Assembly (NCBI RefSeq): GCF_964355755.1
Contig: NC_092673.1
Coordinates: forward strand, 5,957,001-6,021,000
Direction: 5' to 3'
From: Antedon mediterranea
Taxonomy: Eukaryota > Echinodermata > Crinoidea > Comatulida > Antedonidae
Length of the DNA stretch: 64,000 nt
The translations under genes and the position numbers were made by a program. Within the stretch, counting starts at the first letter, position 1, and each line of letters opens with the position of its first letter. This document shows, piece by piece, positions 37,735-49,900 of the stretch. The notes under the pieces are model-generated. The model had not been told where the DNA came from. It ran no database searches and was given only the letters and a program-made list of their open reading frames with translations.

Positions 37735-37926
37735 TCTTTTCCATTAACTATCATCTTTACCGACTTCCAAAAATGAATGACACCACCATCATTTCTTCTT
37801 ATGCTTTAAAACTTGTGTTAGTATACAGTTATTAATGCTAATGAATTATGTGCAAATAATATTATACAAAGATGTTTCCAAACAAAGAAATGCAGTAAAT
37901 TTGGTTGTTATCTTTAACCACATAAT

Positions 37927-40600
37927 TCACTTCTTCTTGCCAAATGCGAGAGGCTTTCCCTTGTCTTTTCCACGGAGCTTTATCCCTGCAAAGAAAAACA
38001 ATTATGAATTTAACGATAGAGGACTCAATCATGTTTTTCACTGAACAGGAAAGATGATGATACCCCTTTTGTCTACCAAAATTTAATCAGGACAAACACT
38101 GGCGTATGTCACAGAAGTCTATTTTGTGTCCCCGCAACATTCAAAGCGGATCGGAGCCCTAATGGACAAATCAACATTGTTTCAAGTGTCTTTTTAAAGT
38201 ATAATTGGGAGTACCAAATAATAAAGTCAAATGAAGTACAAAACATAGCTGGTTTTTAAAAATTGTTTGATATTTACAGTATTTGCCAGTGCCTCATGGC
38301 TCAACAAATGAAATTTGAAATTGTTTGATCTGAACAATTATCATTATGACTCACCTAATGTCCTCTCTATTTTCCCGAGGACTTGGTTATTTGGGATTGC
38401 TCTTCCGGCTTCGTAATCATTAATAACTTGCGGCTTTTCATTAATTTTCTAGATAAGGATAAAATTAATTGATACATACTACAAAAAATACAAATATTTA
38501 CAATTGAGTGCAATTTTAATATCATCCGGGAGGGCAGAAAGGGGTTAATATTTCACTTTGAAACTTTCCTGGGAAATTTGAAATTTCCTGCGCAACTTAC
38601 GGATAGAAATCCTTGCGCAATCTCAAATTGAACAAACCATATATACATGAACTGTGTATTTTAAACATACATAGTTAATGCAAAATAAAAAAAGTGATTA
38701 ATTTTAATTGTGATCTATTAACACGATTAAAAAAAAAAGATTTGAGAAACTGCGTGAGAAATTCTGGTTTGTTAATTCAAATGTCATCTTACTGTCGCAA
38801 GTTCTTTCTGTGTCATCTTCTTCTCTATTCGTCCTTGACTTATCAGTTTTCCAACCTCCAATGATACACGTTCATCTAAGAAAAAAGAAAGAAATAAGTT
38901 AAATATTTTCTCGAAAATGACCAATGGTGACCAGTGGTTAGTGTTAGATTAGTATCAAGAAAAGGTTTGACACATCATTTTAGCTGATAACAGCGTGTGG
39001 CGTCACCCCTCCAATTTCTGGGAAGGCTGAACTATCAATTTATTTTTCCACATTCAAAGAGACAATACAAAGGAAGATACATTCAGGAAATCCATGATGT
39101 ATGGGTTCAATAGAATATTTATTAAATACCATGTGACTTACAATCCTCCAATCAAATGACAAGAATCTACTACTTAGGTGTTATTAAAATGAATATAATC
39201 ACTTACGATGTAACTCTTCAGTTTCTCTGTCAAGTTTTGCTGTGTCTTTAGTTATTACATGCTGTTTATTTGTTGAGGCTGTAACTGTGAAAATAAAATC
39301 TTATATTGTAAATAAAATGTCATTAAATTCTAATTAACCAAAGTTTGGTTACTACTAATAACAATAATAGAAATAAGCACCGATTCAAATATTTATCAAA
39401 GGAGATGTGTGAGAATAAAGCAAGGTCAATAAACATTTAAGTTGAAGTTGAGTTGAAAGTAGATTTGGTAATGAGTTCCAAATAAGAGGGGTTTGAAAGG
39501 AAAAAGCAATAATCCTTATTACCAACCAGGATAGACTTTTTTCCAGGAGCTATTAGAGCCTTAAACATCATGTAGACACTTTTTGTAATGTTTTTGTTTT
39601 GAGTTCGTGTTGTGTCCATTGGATATTGTTCAAATTCAAATATTCTTTATTCATCCTCAATCATGAAAATATACAACAAAAATATATGAGAACATAAAAA
39701 AGATGAAAAGGAAACACATAAAAACTCAAAAGAGCTTGATTAGTTGTGTCCCCCTACGTCCCTAACTAGCCTAGAAAACTAAAACATAAATAATAAAAAA
39801 GCTAAATCCTATTGTGTTCTGCCAACAGAGCAAACAGAATTTATATGTTTTTTTTTCTTAAAACAATTGACAATAAATGATACTTGACTTTACTATTAAA
39901 TTTAACTATAAAAAAACAGACTGTTTATTCTAGTTAAACTTACTTTACTGAATATACCATTCCAGCTTGGCATAAAAATACCAGTTGTTCTTCCAATAAA
40001 ACAGTCAACAAGAAAGAACAAACAAAAAGATGCAAAACTTGCTTATGTCGCATAATCTAAATGTGTAAAATATATTTTATGCTAATTCTAATACATACGG
40101 ACTTTCACTTACACTTTTTACTGGTTTCAACAGCAGCTCCTGTTCTCATAGCAGAATTCACAGCCTTAGAAATAAAATAAAACAAACTTACACATTCATT
40201 TTGAATACTTGAAACGCAAACTAAAATGTTCTCAGATGTATTGTAGCTTGGTTCCTACTAGGATGCAACGCAAGGATGTAGGTGCAACACAAGTAGTTTG
40301 ACCAATCACACTTGATTATTAAAATGGTCTCTTGTCATTGGTCAACTCAATTGCATTGTGTCTATGTCCTTGAATTTCGTTGCTAGTGGGAACCCTGCTT
40401 TAAGATAATTCAAATACTTATACACTACTACTAGTAAAAACAACATTTATTTATAATTTTAAAAAAGTGCTTGTAATGAACGAATATTTATCCTGCTTTG
40501 TAAAAGGAACTATAAGCCATACCTGAGAAGACTTTAAATGTGAGCTTTTTGGTGCTTTCTTTCTCAGGTAAGTTACTTCATCCCATCCTGCATCGGCCAT
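37927..40600 (-). CDS. EDF1: Endothelial differentiation-related factor 1 / multiprotein bridging factor 1
   Basis: Six exons (40523-40600, 40113-40164, 39207-39284, 38793-38875, 38355-38448, 37927-37985) join in frame to 147 residues, against 148 in human. The N-terminal MBF1 part begins [15 protein letters not shown], and the helix-turn-helix (XRE-type) domain shows [30 protein letters not shown] and [15 protein letters not shown]. The C-terminus is basic and ends [17 protein letters not shown]1 proteins bridge transcription factors to TBP and bind stalled or collided ribosomes. The usual Trp after TSKK is replaced by Phe (TSKKF), spelled across a splice junction. The gene is divergent from TRUB2. 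Confidence 0.96.
39620..39790 (-). mobile_element. Possible LINE/SINE 3' end
   Basis: On the minus strand the block ends GATGAATAAAGAATATTTGA followed by ATTTGAA. A similar AATAAAGAATATT end occurs on the minus strand near 28,680-28,700. It lies in EDF1 intron 2. The element's 5' limit is not visible. Confidence 0.4.
40244..40403. mobile_element. MITE family D, copy 1 (EDF1 intron 1)
   Basis: AGCTTGGTTCCTACTAGGAT at the left is inverted at the right as CGTTGCTAGTGGGAACCCTG then CT. The inner part has CCAATCACA and GTCATTGGTCAA, shared with the other copies. Confidence 0.65.
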
Positions 40601-42287
40601 TTTCAGTGCTGTATAACTAAATAATTATTAATAAGCTATAAATTGTGATAACTGTAGACTTGGATATTATCACAAATTCCAGGAGGATTTCACCAAGATA
40701 ACTATCAATCAAATGTAACAATAGCGCCTAAAAACAAGAGTGAATTTTGCAATACATCGCAGACTGCCTACAATAGCTCTGCACAATACATAGGGTATTA
40801 GTCTAGGACTATGTAAACTGATTTAATGGCCAAAAAAAAAAAAGATTAATTTGAACTGTAAGAATCCCTTTAATGATTCGTATGTATTTACGTAACCGTA
40901 ACTGTATTCTTGAACGATCTCCTAATTTAAATAACAATTGCACACACAGGTGAACAACGGTATATAGCCTGTTGTTTGCCATGAAGGCCTCGAAAATCAG
41001 GGGAGCCGGCTGGTGACACTTAACTTAATATTTTTGTCATTTTTAGAGTTACGATAGCAACATTTGCTTATGCATGCACGTTATAATGGCCGTTTTCACA
41101 GTATCATATAATATACAAAATTGTGCTGGACAGTTGCATTTGTGCTCCTGGTGGTGGTGGAACTTAATTTAACCATCTGTTTTGAAATGGCTAATAAAAT
41201 AATATAGGCCTAGGCCTATTTCATTTTCAAAATCCTCAAAGTATCATTTACAAAAATGGTAAAGTATGAACACAGACATTAATTGACTTTCTGTTAACTA
41301 TTATTTATAAAATCATTGTTGTAGAGTCCTAGGCCCAGGTAGGCTAATCTCCTCGCCCACTATATCTAGCTCTAAGAGCCCTCAACAAGCACTCACTTCA
41401 GTCTTCTCATGCATATCATCAGCTGCATGCTCTGATTGAATTAAGAAAACGGTCAGGCTAGCCTACACACAACAGTCTTGCTTCAGCACGGAAATATTAC
41501 ATAATAACTGATGCTAACTAATTGTATACCCACCAGTGAGAATAGTTTAAATGTTAAATTGGAAATTGGTGATGTGTTCGCGTGTGGTAGATTGATTTAT
41601 ATTAAGTTTGTTTTGATGATATTTCGTGTCGAGCCAAATCGTTCTGGAAGTAATTCTCCTTTCATCAGCAGCTGAAATATTGAGGGCGTTGTGCTGCCAT
41701 GTGATTTTATTTATTTACTTTTTTCGCCAACAATTCATCTCTCTCTCTAGGCCTAATAATTGTATTTACGTATATTTCTGTATATATTGTAATGATATGA
41801 TATTTCCATCTTAGATTTTTAGATTAGTAAAAAACACCCTTTTTATTTGTAAACAATTTGAAATGATTTTATTGGACCTATTTAGCTACGCTATCTAGGC
41901 CTTGCTGTAGTCGGCGTCGCGCGCGCAGTGTGGGTATAGAGAATATCAACCATGGAAGAAATCCCACTTTGCCATGGTGGGAAGGCAGATACAGATGTTC
42001 GGTCGCGTTAATAGTGTGACCAAAATCAACGGAATTGCCATGATCCTAACTTCCCTTTCCGCCCCCTGAAAAAAGGTCTACTTATTTAGAAGTACTGCAT
42101 TGCGTTAGTATGGCATCTCTAATTAACAATGCTACAATGTACAATAATAATAATACTATTTATTACCCTACTTTATTTAAAAATTGTATTGTTTGTATCT
42201 TCCTTCTCCAGCATCTTGGCAACACAACAACTACCACTCTACAGACCAGTGTTGATATGGTCTTGGATGTTGATATTACACTAAAAA
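40601..42287. promoter_or_regulatory. Divergent EDF1-TRUB2 intergenic region
   Basis: About 1.7 kb between the two start codons. CpG-containing sequence at about 41,880-42,060 (GTCGGCGTCGCGCGCGCAGT) is the best promoter candidate for TRUB2. A pyrimidine stretch ending CTCCAG at 42,212 may be a 5'UTR acceptor. The rest is unremarkable. Confidence 0.35.
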
Positions 42288-45177
42288 ATGAGTTTCAATA
42301 AACTATATGGATTGTTTGCTGCCCATAAGCCAGCTGGTATAACATGTTCACAGCTGATTGGTACTCTTAAGACATCGTTATTAAAAGGTGTGGTAACTAA
42401 GTAATATCTCAACATTCTTTTGATGATGATGCTGATGATGGTACACATGCAACTAAATTGTATGATTTCCGTGCTACAGACGACATCTTGAAATAATGAC
42501 AAGCTATGACTAACAACATAGCATTTCATGTTATTTGTTGTAAATGTATAATTTTTTTCTGATGTTCTAAAAGTGAAAATATAAATATAAAGTACGCGTA
42601 GTTGTATACCGTCCCTTTATAATTTTTAAAAAATGTATAATTTTTCTAAAAGTGAAAATAAAAATATACAGTACGCATAAGTTGCTACACCATCACTTGT
42701 CACTCCATTAGCATAGCATGAAAACTATGTGTATTAAAAAATCATGAGCATGTGCTTGATAAAATCAATTTGCTGAAACGTTTATCTTTTTTGTTTTTTA
42801 GGGGTATGTTTTTACACGTGTTACTTATGCATCTCTGAACTACCATCAATGTTTTCCTCATCAAAAGTTAAAAAAATTGAATTTAATGATAACACCACTA
42901 CTTTCTTGATACAGATTTGAATGCATCTCAGAAGTTATATCTTCCAACATTTGTGGAGGTAAAACAACTTGGCAAAGAAGCATCAAATGATGATAAAGAA
43001 AGATCAAATGAAAATCAGCTTTGGAAAGTGGAAGAGAAGAAAGACCTACGGTTCCATCCTCTCGTGGCTGGTCCTTACTTTAACAGACTCAATGTTCAAG
43101 TGGTTTCTGGTGGCCTTGACAAGAAGTCCTCTGGTGTTCTAGGTAAATACTTTGTAGAACCTATTATTTATAATTTATAGTAAATCAGAGGATGATTTTA
43201 AACTTTGGAATATGAAAATATGCCCTTCTATCCTTTTGAAAAGTGTTTTCAATTTTGCCGTTTCTATTTAAAAATTTTGTTTTAAAAATATTATATATCC
43301 AATGGTTTTACCTTCAACCTGCCCATTCTAAACAAAATCACAGAGTGCTAAAAGTATATGGTGATTTTATCATACACTACCACTGTACTAGAATGTTTTT
43401 ATAATTGACAATGTTTAACTACACTGTCGTTGACAACATTTAGAATAAAGCTATTTTTTATTTAAAACATTAAAGTACAGTATGCTTCCAAGAACAAAAG
43501 CAGAGGTATGGCAAAGCCCCCCTCCCCCCTCCCAACCCACATATCACATATTGTAATAATTGTTTCTGATTCTTTTTACTACAGTATTGAGTATAGGCAG
43601 AGCATCACGATATATTCCAGCCTATCAAGATGCCTTGCTACCCAGGCAGTATCATGTTAATATGCAGCTAGGCTATGCAACCAATGACTACGACGCAGAA
43701 GGGAAAGTTATAGTCAAATCAACATATCGTGAGTGCACATCACATAAAATATAAATCTCAAAACAAATGTTAACATAACTTAGTACAGAAACCAAGTTAA
43801 ATGCATATGATGGTCTCCTTAATTGAAGTTCATTCGACACGTAGTGCATGGTGTCAACTCGACAACATTGTCAAAAATTTTAAATATAAAATAATCAATG
43901 TTTAATCTAAAAATTAAACAATATTTCAGGTCATATTTCAAGAGAGAAGTTTGATAGAGTTGTTACAGGGCTAACAAAGACATCGAGACGATATAATTCA
44001 AAGTAAATATTCTGAAACATATTTATGGTATTTTGCATTAAAATTTTAGAGGCTTTAATATTCAGTGAAACCATAGGTTAAGTATGGTCCATACTAGCAA
44101 CACAATGCAAAGACAACTCCAACAAGTTGACCAATGACAATCGACAGTTTGAATAGTCCATCACTTGTGATTGGTCAAATTACTTAAGTTGTGTAACGTC
44201 CTTGCATTGCGTCCTAGTGGGAGCCAAGCTTTAATTTAATTACTATTTTCATATTTACTGTAAGCTCAACATATAAAATAGTCAATCTTAACTTTTAAAA
44301 CAGCTCTTTTGTGCAATAACACATCCATATAAAAATATAATTACTTCATTCTATATATACGTCAACATTTTAATATATAAAAAATTCAATCCACAGTTAC
44401 AGCGGACTTGACATGCAATCGCAAGAAGCCTATGACATAGCAGTTGCAGGAAAGTTAGAATCTGTTACGTTGTTCAACCAACCAACTATAATAACAGCAA
44501 AGTGTTTACATTTCAATCCACCATATGTTAGCCTAGGTATGTAAGTAGAAAATATTTAAAGTTAAAGATTAACTTTAATGTCGTTTTCTATCAAATTGTT
44601 GTCTTTTTTCATTTTTTTAAGTGACATGATTGTTTCCTGTAAATAATAGAAATAAAAAATTAAAAAAAAATCATATCTGAGAAGGTATCGCAGTAGTGGA
44701 AAGCGCTCACTTTATTGATAGTCCAATGTTAATGAGGAGTTGCGTAACGGTATGAGGACAATGGCAACGTAATAATGCTTGCTGATGCACGCTGTTTAAT
44801 AGACTGGCGTGCCATTACACATCACAAATTAAAAACACTTATACTCTATTCATGCTTCTTATGTCGATCTTTTGGTTTATTTGAAAACAGAAATGGAATG
44901 TTTAAATGAAGATAGCGATTTCATACGAGACACAATAAATTCGCTTGGAATTAAATTAAAATCATCGGCCGTAACATCTCGAATAAACAGGACAAAAGAC
45001 GGACCATTCACAATGGAACACTCAATTTTACGTAAACATTGGACATTAACAAACATTGCACAGTGTGTTAAAAATAGCAAGGAAATGGTCAAACCATTTA
45101 TTAAAAGAAAAGACATGTTTTTAGATGAATTAACTGATGAACAGGTCAAAGGTCAGCCAGATGTACAGATTCAATAA
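42288..45177 (+). CDS. TRUB2: Mitochondrial mRNA pseudouridine synthase TRUB2
   Basis: Six exons (42288-42387, 42915-43142, 43585-43728, 43930-44002, 44397-44536, 44891-45177) join in frame to 323 residues. Human TRUB2 has 331. TruB-family features are the N-terminal LYGLFAAHKPAGITCSQL, the catalytic-loop motif GGLDKKSSGVLVLSIG with Asp102 as the expected nucleophile, YHVNMQLGYATNDYDAEGKV, and the C-terminal INRTKDGPFTMEHSILRKHW. TRUB2 is distinguished from TRUB1 by the LFAAHKP start and the SREKFDRVVTGL and SQEAYDIAVAGKL segments. The enzyme pseudouridylates mitochondrial mRNA and is part of the 16S rRNA module in human mitochondria. The loop reads GLD where human has RLD. Confidence 0.94.
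44078..44234. mobile_element. MITE family D, copy 2 (TRUB2 intron 4)
   Basis: TTA then AGTATGGTCCATACTAGCAA at the left, and GCGTCCTAGTGGGAGCCAAG then CT and TTA at the right. The flanking TTA fits a Harbinger-type three-base target. Confidence 0.65.
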
Positions 45178-45302
45178 TAGTGTCATCCGACTTCATTGTT
45201 GGTTGTCGCCCTTATTTTACAACTGAAGTAGTGTTTTTATTACAGCTATAAGGTTAATTGTTTCACACATACAAGGTGAAATCTTCCTGCTAAAAAATAT
45301 GT

Positions 45303-45308
45303 AATAAA
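45303..45308 (+). terminator. Polyadenylation signal of TRUB2
   Basis: AATAAA, about 125 bases after the TRUB2 stop codon. A second one lies near 45,422. Confidence 0.5.
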
Positions 45309-45783
45309 AACATGAATGAATATATTCAAAACGAAATTTAAATTATTTTGTAGTAAACTGTTATTAATATTATATACATGTATGCAAAAAGATAATTGAT
45401 GGAAAAGGGCCTATCCAAAGTCAATAAAAAATGTAAACAATCTTCAGGTAAAAATCTTGGTGTTTTGTCAAAAACGACAGGAATATGTTTACTTTTTATT
45501 TAAAAAAATCCAAATTAAATTGACGTACACAGTACAGTATTAAATTACAGTAATAATGGTACGGTACTGTACTTACAATTATAGGGGGCGGCAATTACAT
45601 ATTTAAATTTATCAGGAATTAATTGGTCAAAATTATAGAGGGCGACATGCTGAATTCGTTTTTAAATTGTAGGCGCTAACAACAAACAGAAATAAAAGCA
45701 AAAGTACTATAGGCCTACTTGGCAAAATTCTATGTTGCCAAGTAACACGTTTGGTGCTAATAAATCGGTGTGATATTAGTGTC

Positions 45784-45915
45784 TAAAGCTCTGTCCACAC
45801 TTTCAAACTTTATTTGACAAAAAAAATGTGATGTGCCAATTTTGGACGTCATACTACCATATTTGGGCATATCACATTTTTTTGTTAAACTAGTTTGATA
45901 GTGAAGACAGAGCTC
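45784..45915. mobile_element. MITE family C, copy 3
   Basis: Starts AAAGCTCTGTCCACACTTTC and ends TAGTTTGATAGTGAAGACAG then AGCT, so the terminal repeats pair. It is in the TRUB2-PLA2 intergenic region. Confidence 0.7.
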
Positions 45916-46483
45916 AATGAAAAATGTAAAACTTACCACATACTGCTAACTCTGGACGGATATATCACTTGCTAAAGAGCAATTGTTTCCCGGCATCTTC
46001 GTAGCCTTTGCGACCCAAACGTATAGAAACATAATTTGTAATATATTTTGGGAGCTTATTTATTATTATATTATATATAATTTTGTTTAAAGAATCGTTT
46101 ATTGTAAGGCCTAGTTAATTTAATTTTAGAAAAGATAACATTCATATAAGACACTAAAAATAACTGACAGCCAATTTCGAAAAACAAACTGAGTTTGCCA
46201 CTCCGGTTTGGAGAATGTAGCGTTTGTCAATCAATCATAAGAATAGGAAATATATGAAGACTGTTATGAGCAAACTTTAGAAAGAACAAATAAAAACATT
46301 TTACTTGTATGTTAAAAATGTAACATGGTTTTAAACCGGATTTGCCTACAAAATATGTAGGCCTATTATACTAAACTCTGTACTAAACCCAATTTAAATA
46401 ACTTTTTTTTCACAACAGAATTATGCGAATGTGTCTGACAATGTTTATTTGTCCTAGCCGTATTTTATGCCTATACTGTATCT

Positions 46484-46723
46484 GGAGTTGGGATAGCCCG
46501 AGTGGTTAGGACACTTGACTGTTATACAGATAGACCCGGGTTCAATTCCCGACAACTCCCAGTCCACTCAGCTGTAAATGAGTACCTACGTTGAAAATAG
46601 TAGGGAGAAAAAAGGCTGCGTGGAAAGGAACTGGCCACCCTACCACATAATGCCGAGGCTTAGTACAATGAGCTCCTAACAGCTCATTCCCCTACGTTCA
46701 GAATGAACACGGGACTCACCTTC
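46484..46723 (+). mobile_element. tRNA-derived SINE with perfect 9-bp target site duplication
   Basis: The head (46484-46559) resembles a tRNA: acceptor arms GGAGTTG and CAACTCC pair, with box A around TAGCCCGAGTGGTTAGG and box B GGGTTCAATTCCC. The anticodon stem does not pair well, so it is not a functional tRNA. A body of about 165 bases follows. The element is flanked by ACTGTATCT at 46475-46483 and 46724-46732. Confidence 0.85.
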
Positions 46724-47850
46724 ACTGTATCTATATTTTGTACATATTTTGTGTGTTTACATTCATTGGTCTGTCCGTTTTTATGATAGCTTTTTATATT
46801 TTTATATAGGCCTAGCCATAACTGTCAACAAAAAGAATTCGGTAAACAATCACAAATAATATTTAAGTTTTAGTTTATTTAAGATATCAAAATATTCACA
46901 AAAAGTACAAATATATAGTATTTTTTACGTTCATTATCATCAATATCATGAATAAATACTACCAACATTAATTGAATTTGCATTGTTAGTCCAAGATCAA
47001 ATGTTATACCTTGCGATCGCTACAATAATGGGTTAAGAATGTTATTGCAAAGGCCTCCACATTGTAGAGAAGTAGGCCTACCAATAGCCTTATGTTTACG
47101 GAATGTAGAATTCCTTCTTTTGTGTTTTTAAATATGAGTCACAATAAGACACAAAAAAAAGATGACTTCAAACAATTAATTTGGAGTATTCCAAAATTAT
47201 AACAACCTGAATCTGTATTTAAGTTTCAAGAAAATCGATATATGGCCTGATGTGTAGGCTTAATTCAAGTAAAACTGTTTTAGTCTCAATGAATATAGGC
47301 AATGTCTTATATAAAAGTCAAAGATGCTCTTCAGGTGGAATGCCATCATGAGATGGAGTTGTAGTAATAATTATTACAGGTTTAATTTATACGTAATTTT
47401 ACTTTCTATGGACCAGAGAATCCGAAATTAAAAAATAAATAAATGTATGAATACCGTAGCCTACGCAATCATGTATACTATATCGTCATCAAAATATTGT
47501 CGATTTTTTTCTGTTGGCTGCTACACACAGGACGATAACGATCGACGACAAATACATCTTGCATAAAACAAAAGAAATTAGGAAAGTTTTTATTCCAGAA
47601 CAATAGAATAACCATATATGCTGTCTCTGAAAAACCACTATTGTTTAAAATCCTATCAAATGACGTCATAATCAATTAAAAAAATACAATCGTATCGTCA
47701 CGATATTTGCTCTTACTAATCATGAAGTAATTTGATTTGACGTGTGAAAATATTATTTTCATCAAAGGCAGCATAGATGGTAATTCTATAGTAGGCGAGG
47801 CAATTGTTGTCTCGGGTTCTAGGATGAAACATTTGTTTATTTTGTTTTAT

Positions 47851-47889
47851 CAGGGAGTTGTAATTATCTAACTAAATAACAACTCCCTG
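47851..47889. repeat. Hairpin with CAGGGAGTTGT arms
   Basis: CAGGGAGTTGT and ACAACTCCCTG flank a 17-base loop. A similar hairpin with a short T-rich loop is at 27601-27629. Confidence 0.7.
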
Positions 47890-48003
47890 GTTCTCTATAG
47901 GAAAAAAGAATATTATTTATCTATTTCGTCGATCCTTATAAAGTGGAAATGAGCCTTAAACTCGTCTATACTGGACTGTTGGCCTAAAGTATAGCTAACG
48001 CAT

Positions 48004-48186
48004 AAAGCTTGGTTCCCACTAGAACGTAACGCAAGGACGTAAACGCAACGCAAACGTTTTAACCAATGACAATCGAAGTTATAGACAGTTAGCAATCACA
48101 AGCGAATAAGCCATCGCTTGTGATTGGTCAATTCACTTGCGTTGCGTTACGTCCTTGCGTTGCGTCGCTAGTGGGAACCACGCTTA
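48004..48186. mobile_element. MITE family D, copy 3, with long well-paired arms
   Basis: AAGCTTGGTTCCCACTAGAA and CGTAACGCAAGGACGTAAAC at the left are inverted at the right (CGTTACGTCCTTGCGTTGCG, CTAGTGGGAACCACGCTTAA). TAA flanks both sides. This is the best-preserved copy and would fold into one hairpin. Confidence 0.75.
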
Positions 48187-48582
48187 AGGAATGCAGTCAA
48201 GTACGGTTGTTGCCAAATTGGAACTTTGCTGGATGCGATTTGAAGAATTTTTTTCTACTTTTTTATATTATTGGTATCAAACGAAGTCTTTAATATCGGA
48301 GGTAAAGATATGCGACGCAGATTGCATAGTTGCAGATGAATGTCGTCCCTAAATAATAAATATTACAAATAATAAATGTACATAAATAATTATTGGCCAA
48401 TACACAAATATTACACAATGTGACGTTTAGGAAAGGAAACAAATATTTAGGAATGAAAACAAACTTAATGTAAAAAACCTAACAAGTCTAAAGTAAACAT
48501 TTACTTTTAACAAAAACAAAGTATTAGCGCAGTTCTCATATTAATACAACATATTCGGTATGGCTCGTATGTCCGCCGAAGT

Positions 48583-49900
48583 TCACCGAACGTCTGATCG
48601 GATGATAGCTGTTGGCACCGTATCTTCTTTGACGCACAGTCCCCAATTCCACTCAACGCACCGGAATTTTTCCTCAACATCAAAGCAGTTTTTCTGGAAG
48701 AACTGATATATTCCTAGAACCATTTGAGCTTTAGGACTGTTGATAAGACGAAGACACGAAAAAAATCTGTAGAACAAATTATTAAGGAGGTTAATATTTT
48801 AATAAAACAAAAACGGCATAATATCAATCACCACCTCATGTTAGCCTATGTAGGCCTATGGTACTAGGTCTGTATACATTTTAATTGAGTGTTAGGCCTA
48901 CATGATATAACGATCTTGCATGTCCAAAGATATCAAACATTTAATTACACGATGATGAAAATGTTGCATAGCTTCAATAAGGCATTTATTTGTTAAAACG
49001 CTATTATACTGTGTGACAGCAGGGCGATGTAAATAATTTTTATTTTACATCTCTCTGGTGAGAGTAGAAATATATTGCGCAATATCCTTATTACGTTACG
49101 TTACATTGGTCAGCTATTGCTGCACACCACATGTTTTAATATTCTATACTCTAATTACTAAAATACAATAATTTTACTTACTCCCTGTCACAGTCACAAT
49201 GACTAATTGTTTTGACATCTAAATTATAATATCCATAACCATAATCGAAACTGTGTATACTAATCTTGCAATAATCGTGGTCTCTACAACAGACGTCTTC
49301 ATCAGGGTATTCCCCTAAATCCTCATAGTGATCAGCCTTGTTGCTAATTCCACACCACTTGGTGCCTGGAACAATAAATAAATATGCAATCGGCGAGTAC
49401 CTGCTGAGAGAGTTTATTCCCGTGTTTTTCCTCGATATGAAATCCTCACAGTCGTTAACGATGTTCGAAAGATTACCAATCTCACCGTACGAAGATTGTG
49501 ACGAGAAAACATAATCCCTGACGTATTGATCATGGAAAACAAAACGAATTTTTCTCAACACTTCGGTTGCAAACGAAGCGTTGTATTCAATATGGCAGTG
49601 ACGTAGTCGCCTGTACGAATTATGAAGTGTTTTTACAAGAATGTTACCATCCGTTATAACGCGTGAAATATACGTAGGCGCACTGTCACCCGAGTAGTAC
49701 TCGACATTATGCGAGTCACTACTGACAACGGCGACAGCTACGAGTCCGTGGAAAGAAACCGACGAAAACGACCATGGAACAATAGTCGATTCTTGGATAT
49801 TAGGCCTTTTCGTTGAATTAAACGGCTTTAATATGCTACCGTTTATGCTTGAGATCTTCACACAAATTGTAATATATATCCATAGTAGACAAGTGTTCAT
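48583..49900 (-). CDS. Secreted phospholipase A2, group III (bee-venom type)
   Basis: Two exons (49182-49900 and 48583-48766, phase-2 intron) encode a complete protein of 300 residues. It begins with a signal peptide (MNTCLLWIYITICVKISSIN). A region of about 155 residues without a recognised domain follows, then the catalytic domain. That domain has the calcium loop WCG at 182-184, CCRDHDYC at 204-211 with catalytic His208 and Asp209, HCDCD, and after the intron EFFSCLRLI and further Cys residues. The Trp-to-His spacing of 26 equals bee venom PLA2. The enzyme hydrolyses the sn-2 ester of phospholipids outside the cell with calcium. The residue at the second loop glycine is Ser186. Group III enzymes occur in both venom and ordinary tissues. 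Nothing here shows a venom role. Confidence 0.92.

Larger units (their letters stand above)
45309..48582. other. TRUB2-PLA2 intergenic region
   Basis: Contains MITE C copy 3, a SINE at 46,484, a short hairpin at 47,851 and MITE D copy 3 at 48,004. No further gene is visible. Confidence 0.6.

Noticed and set aside
46484..46559. Possible functional tRNA gene
   Set aside because: The acceptor stem and boxes A and B fit, but the anticodon stem does not pair and the element has a SINE body and target duplications.
48583..49900. Venom toxin gene
   Set aside because: Group III phospholipases are widespread in non-venomous animals, and nothing in the sequence indicates venom expression.
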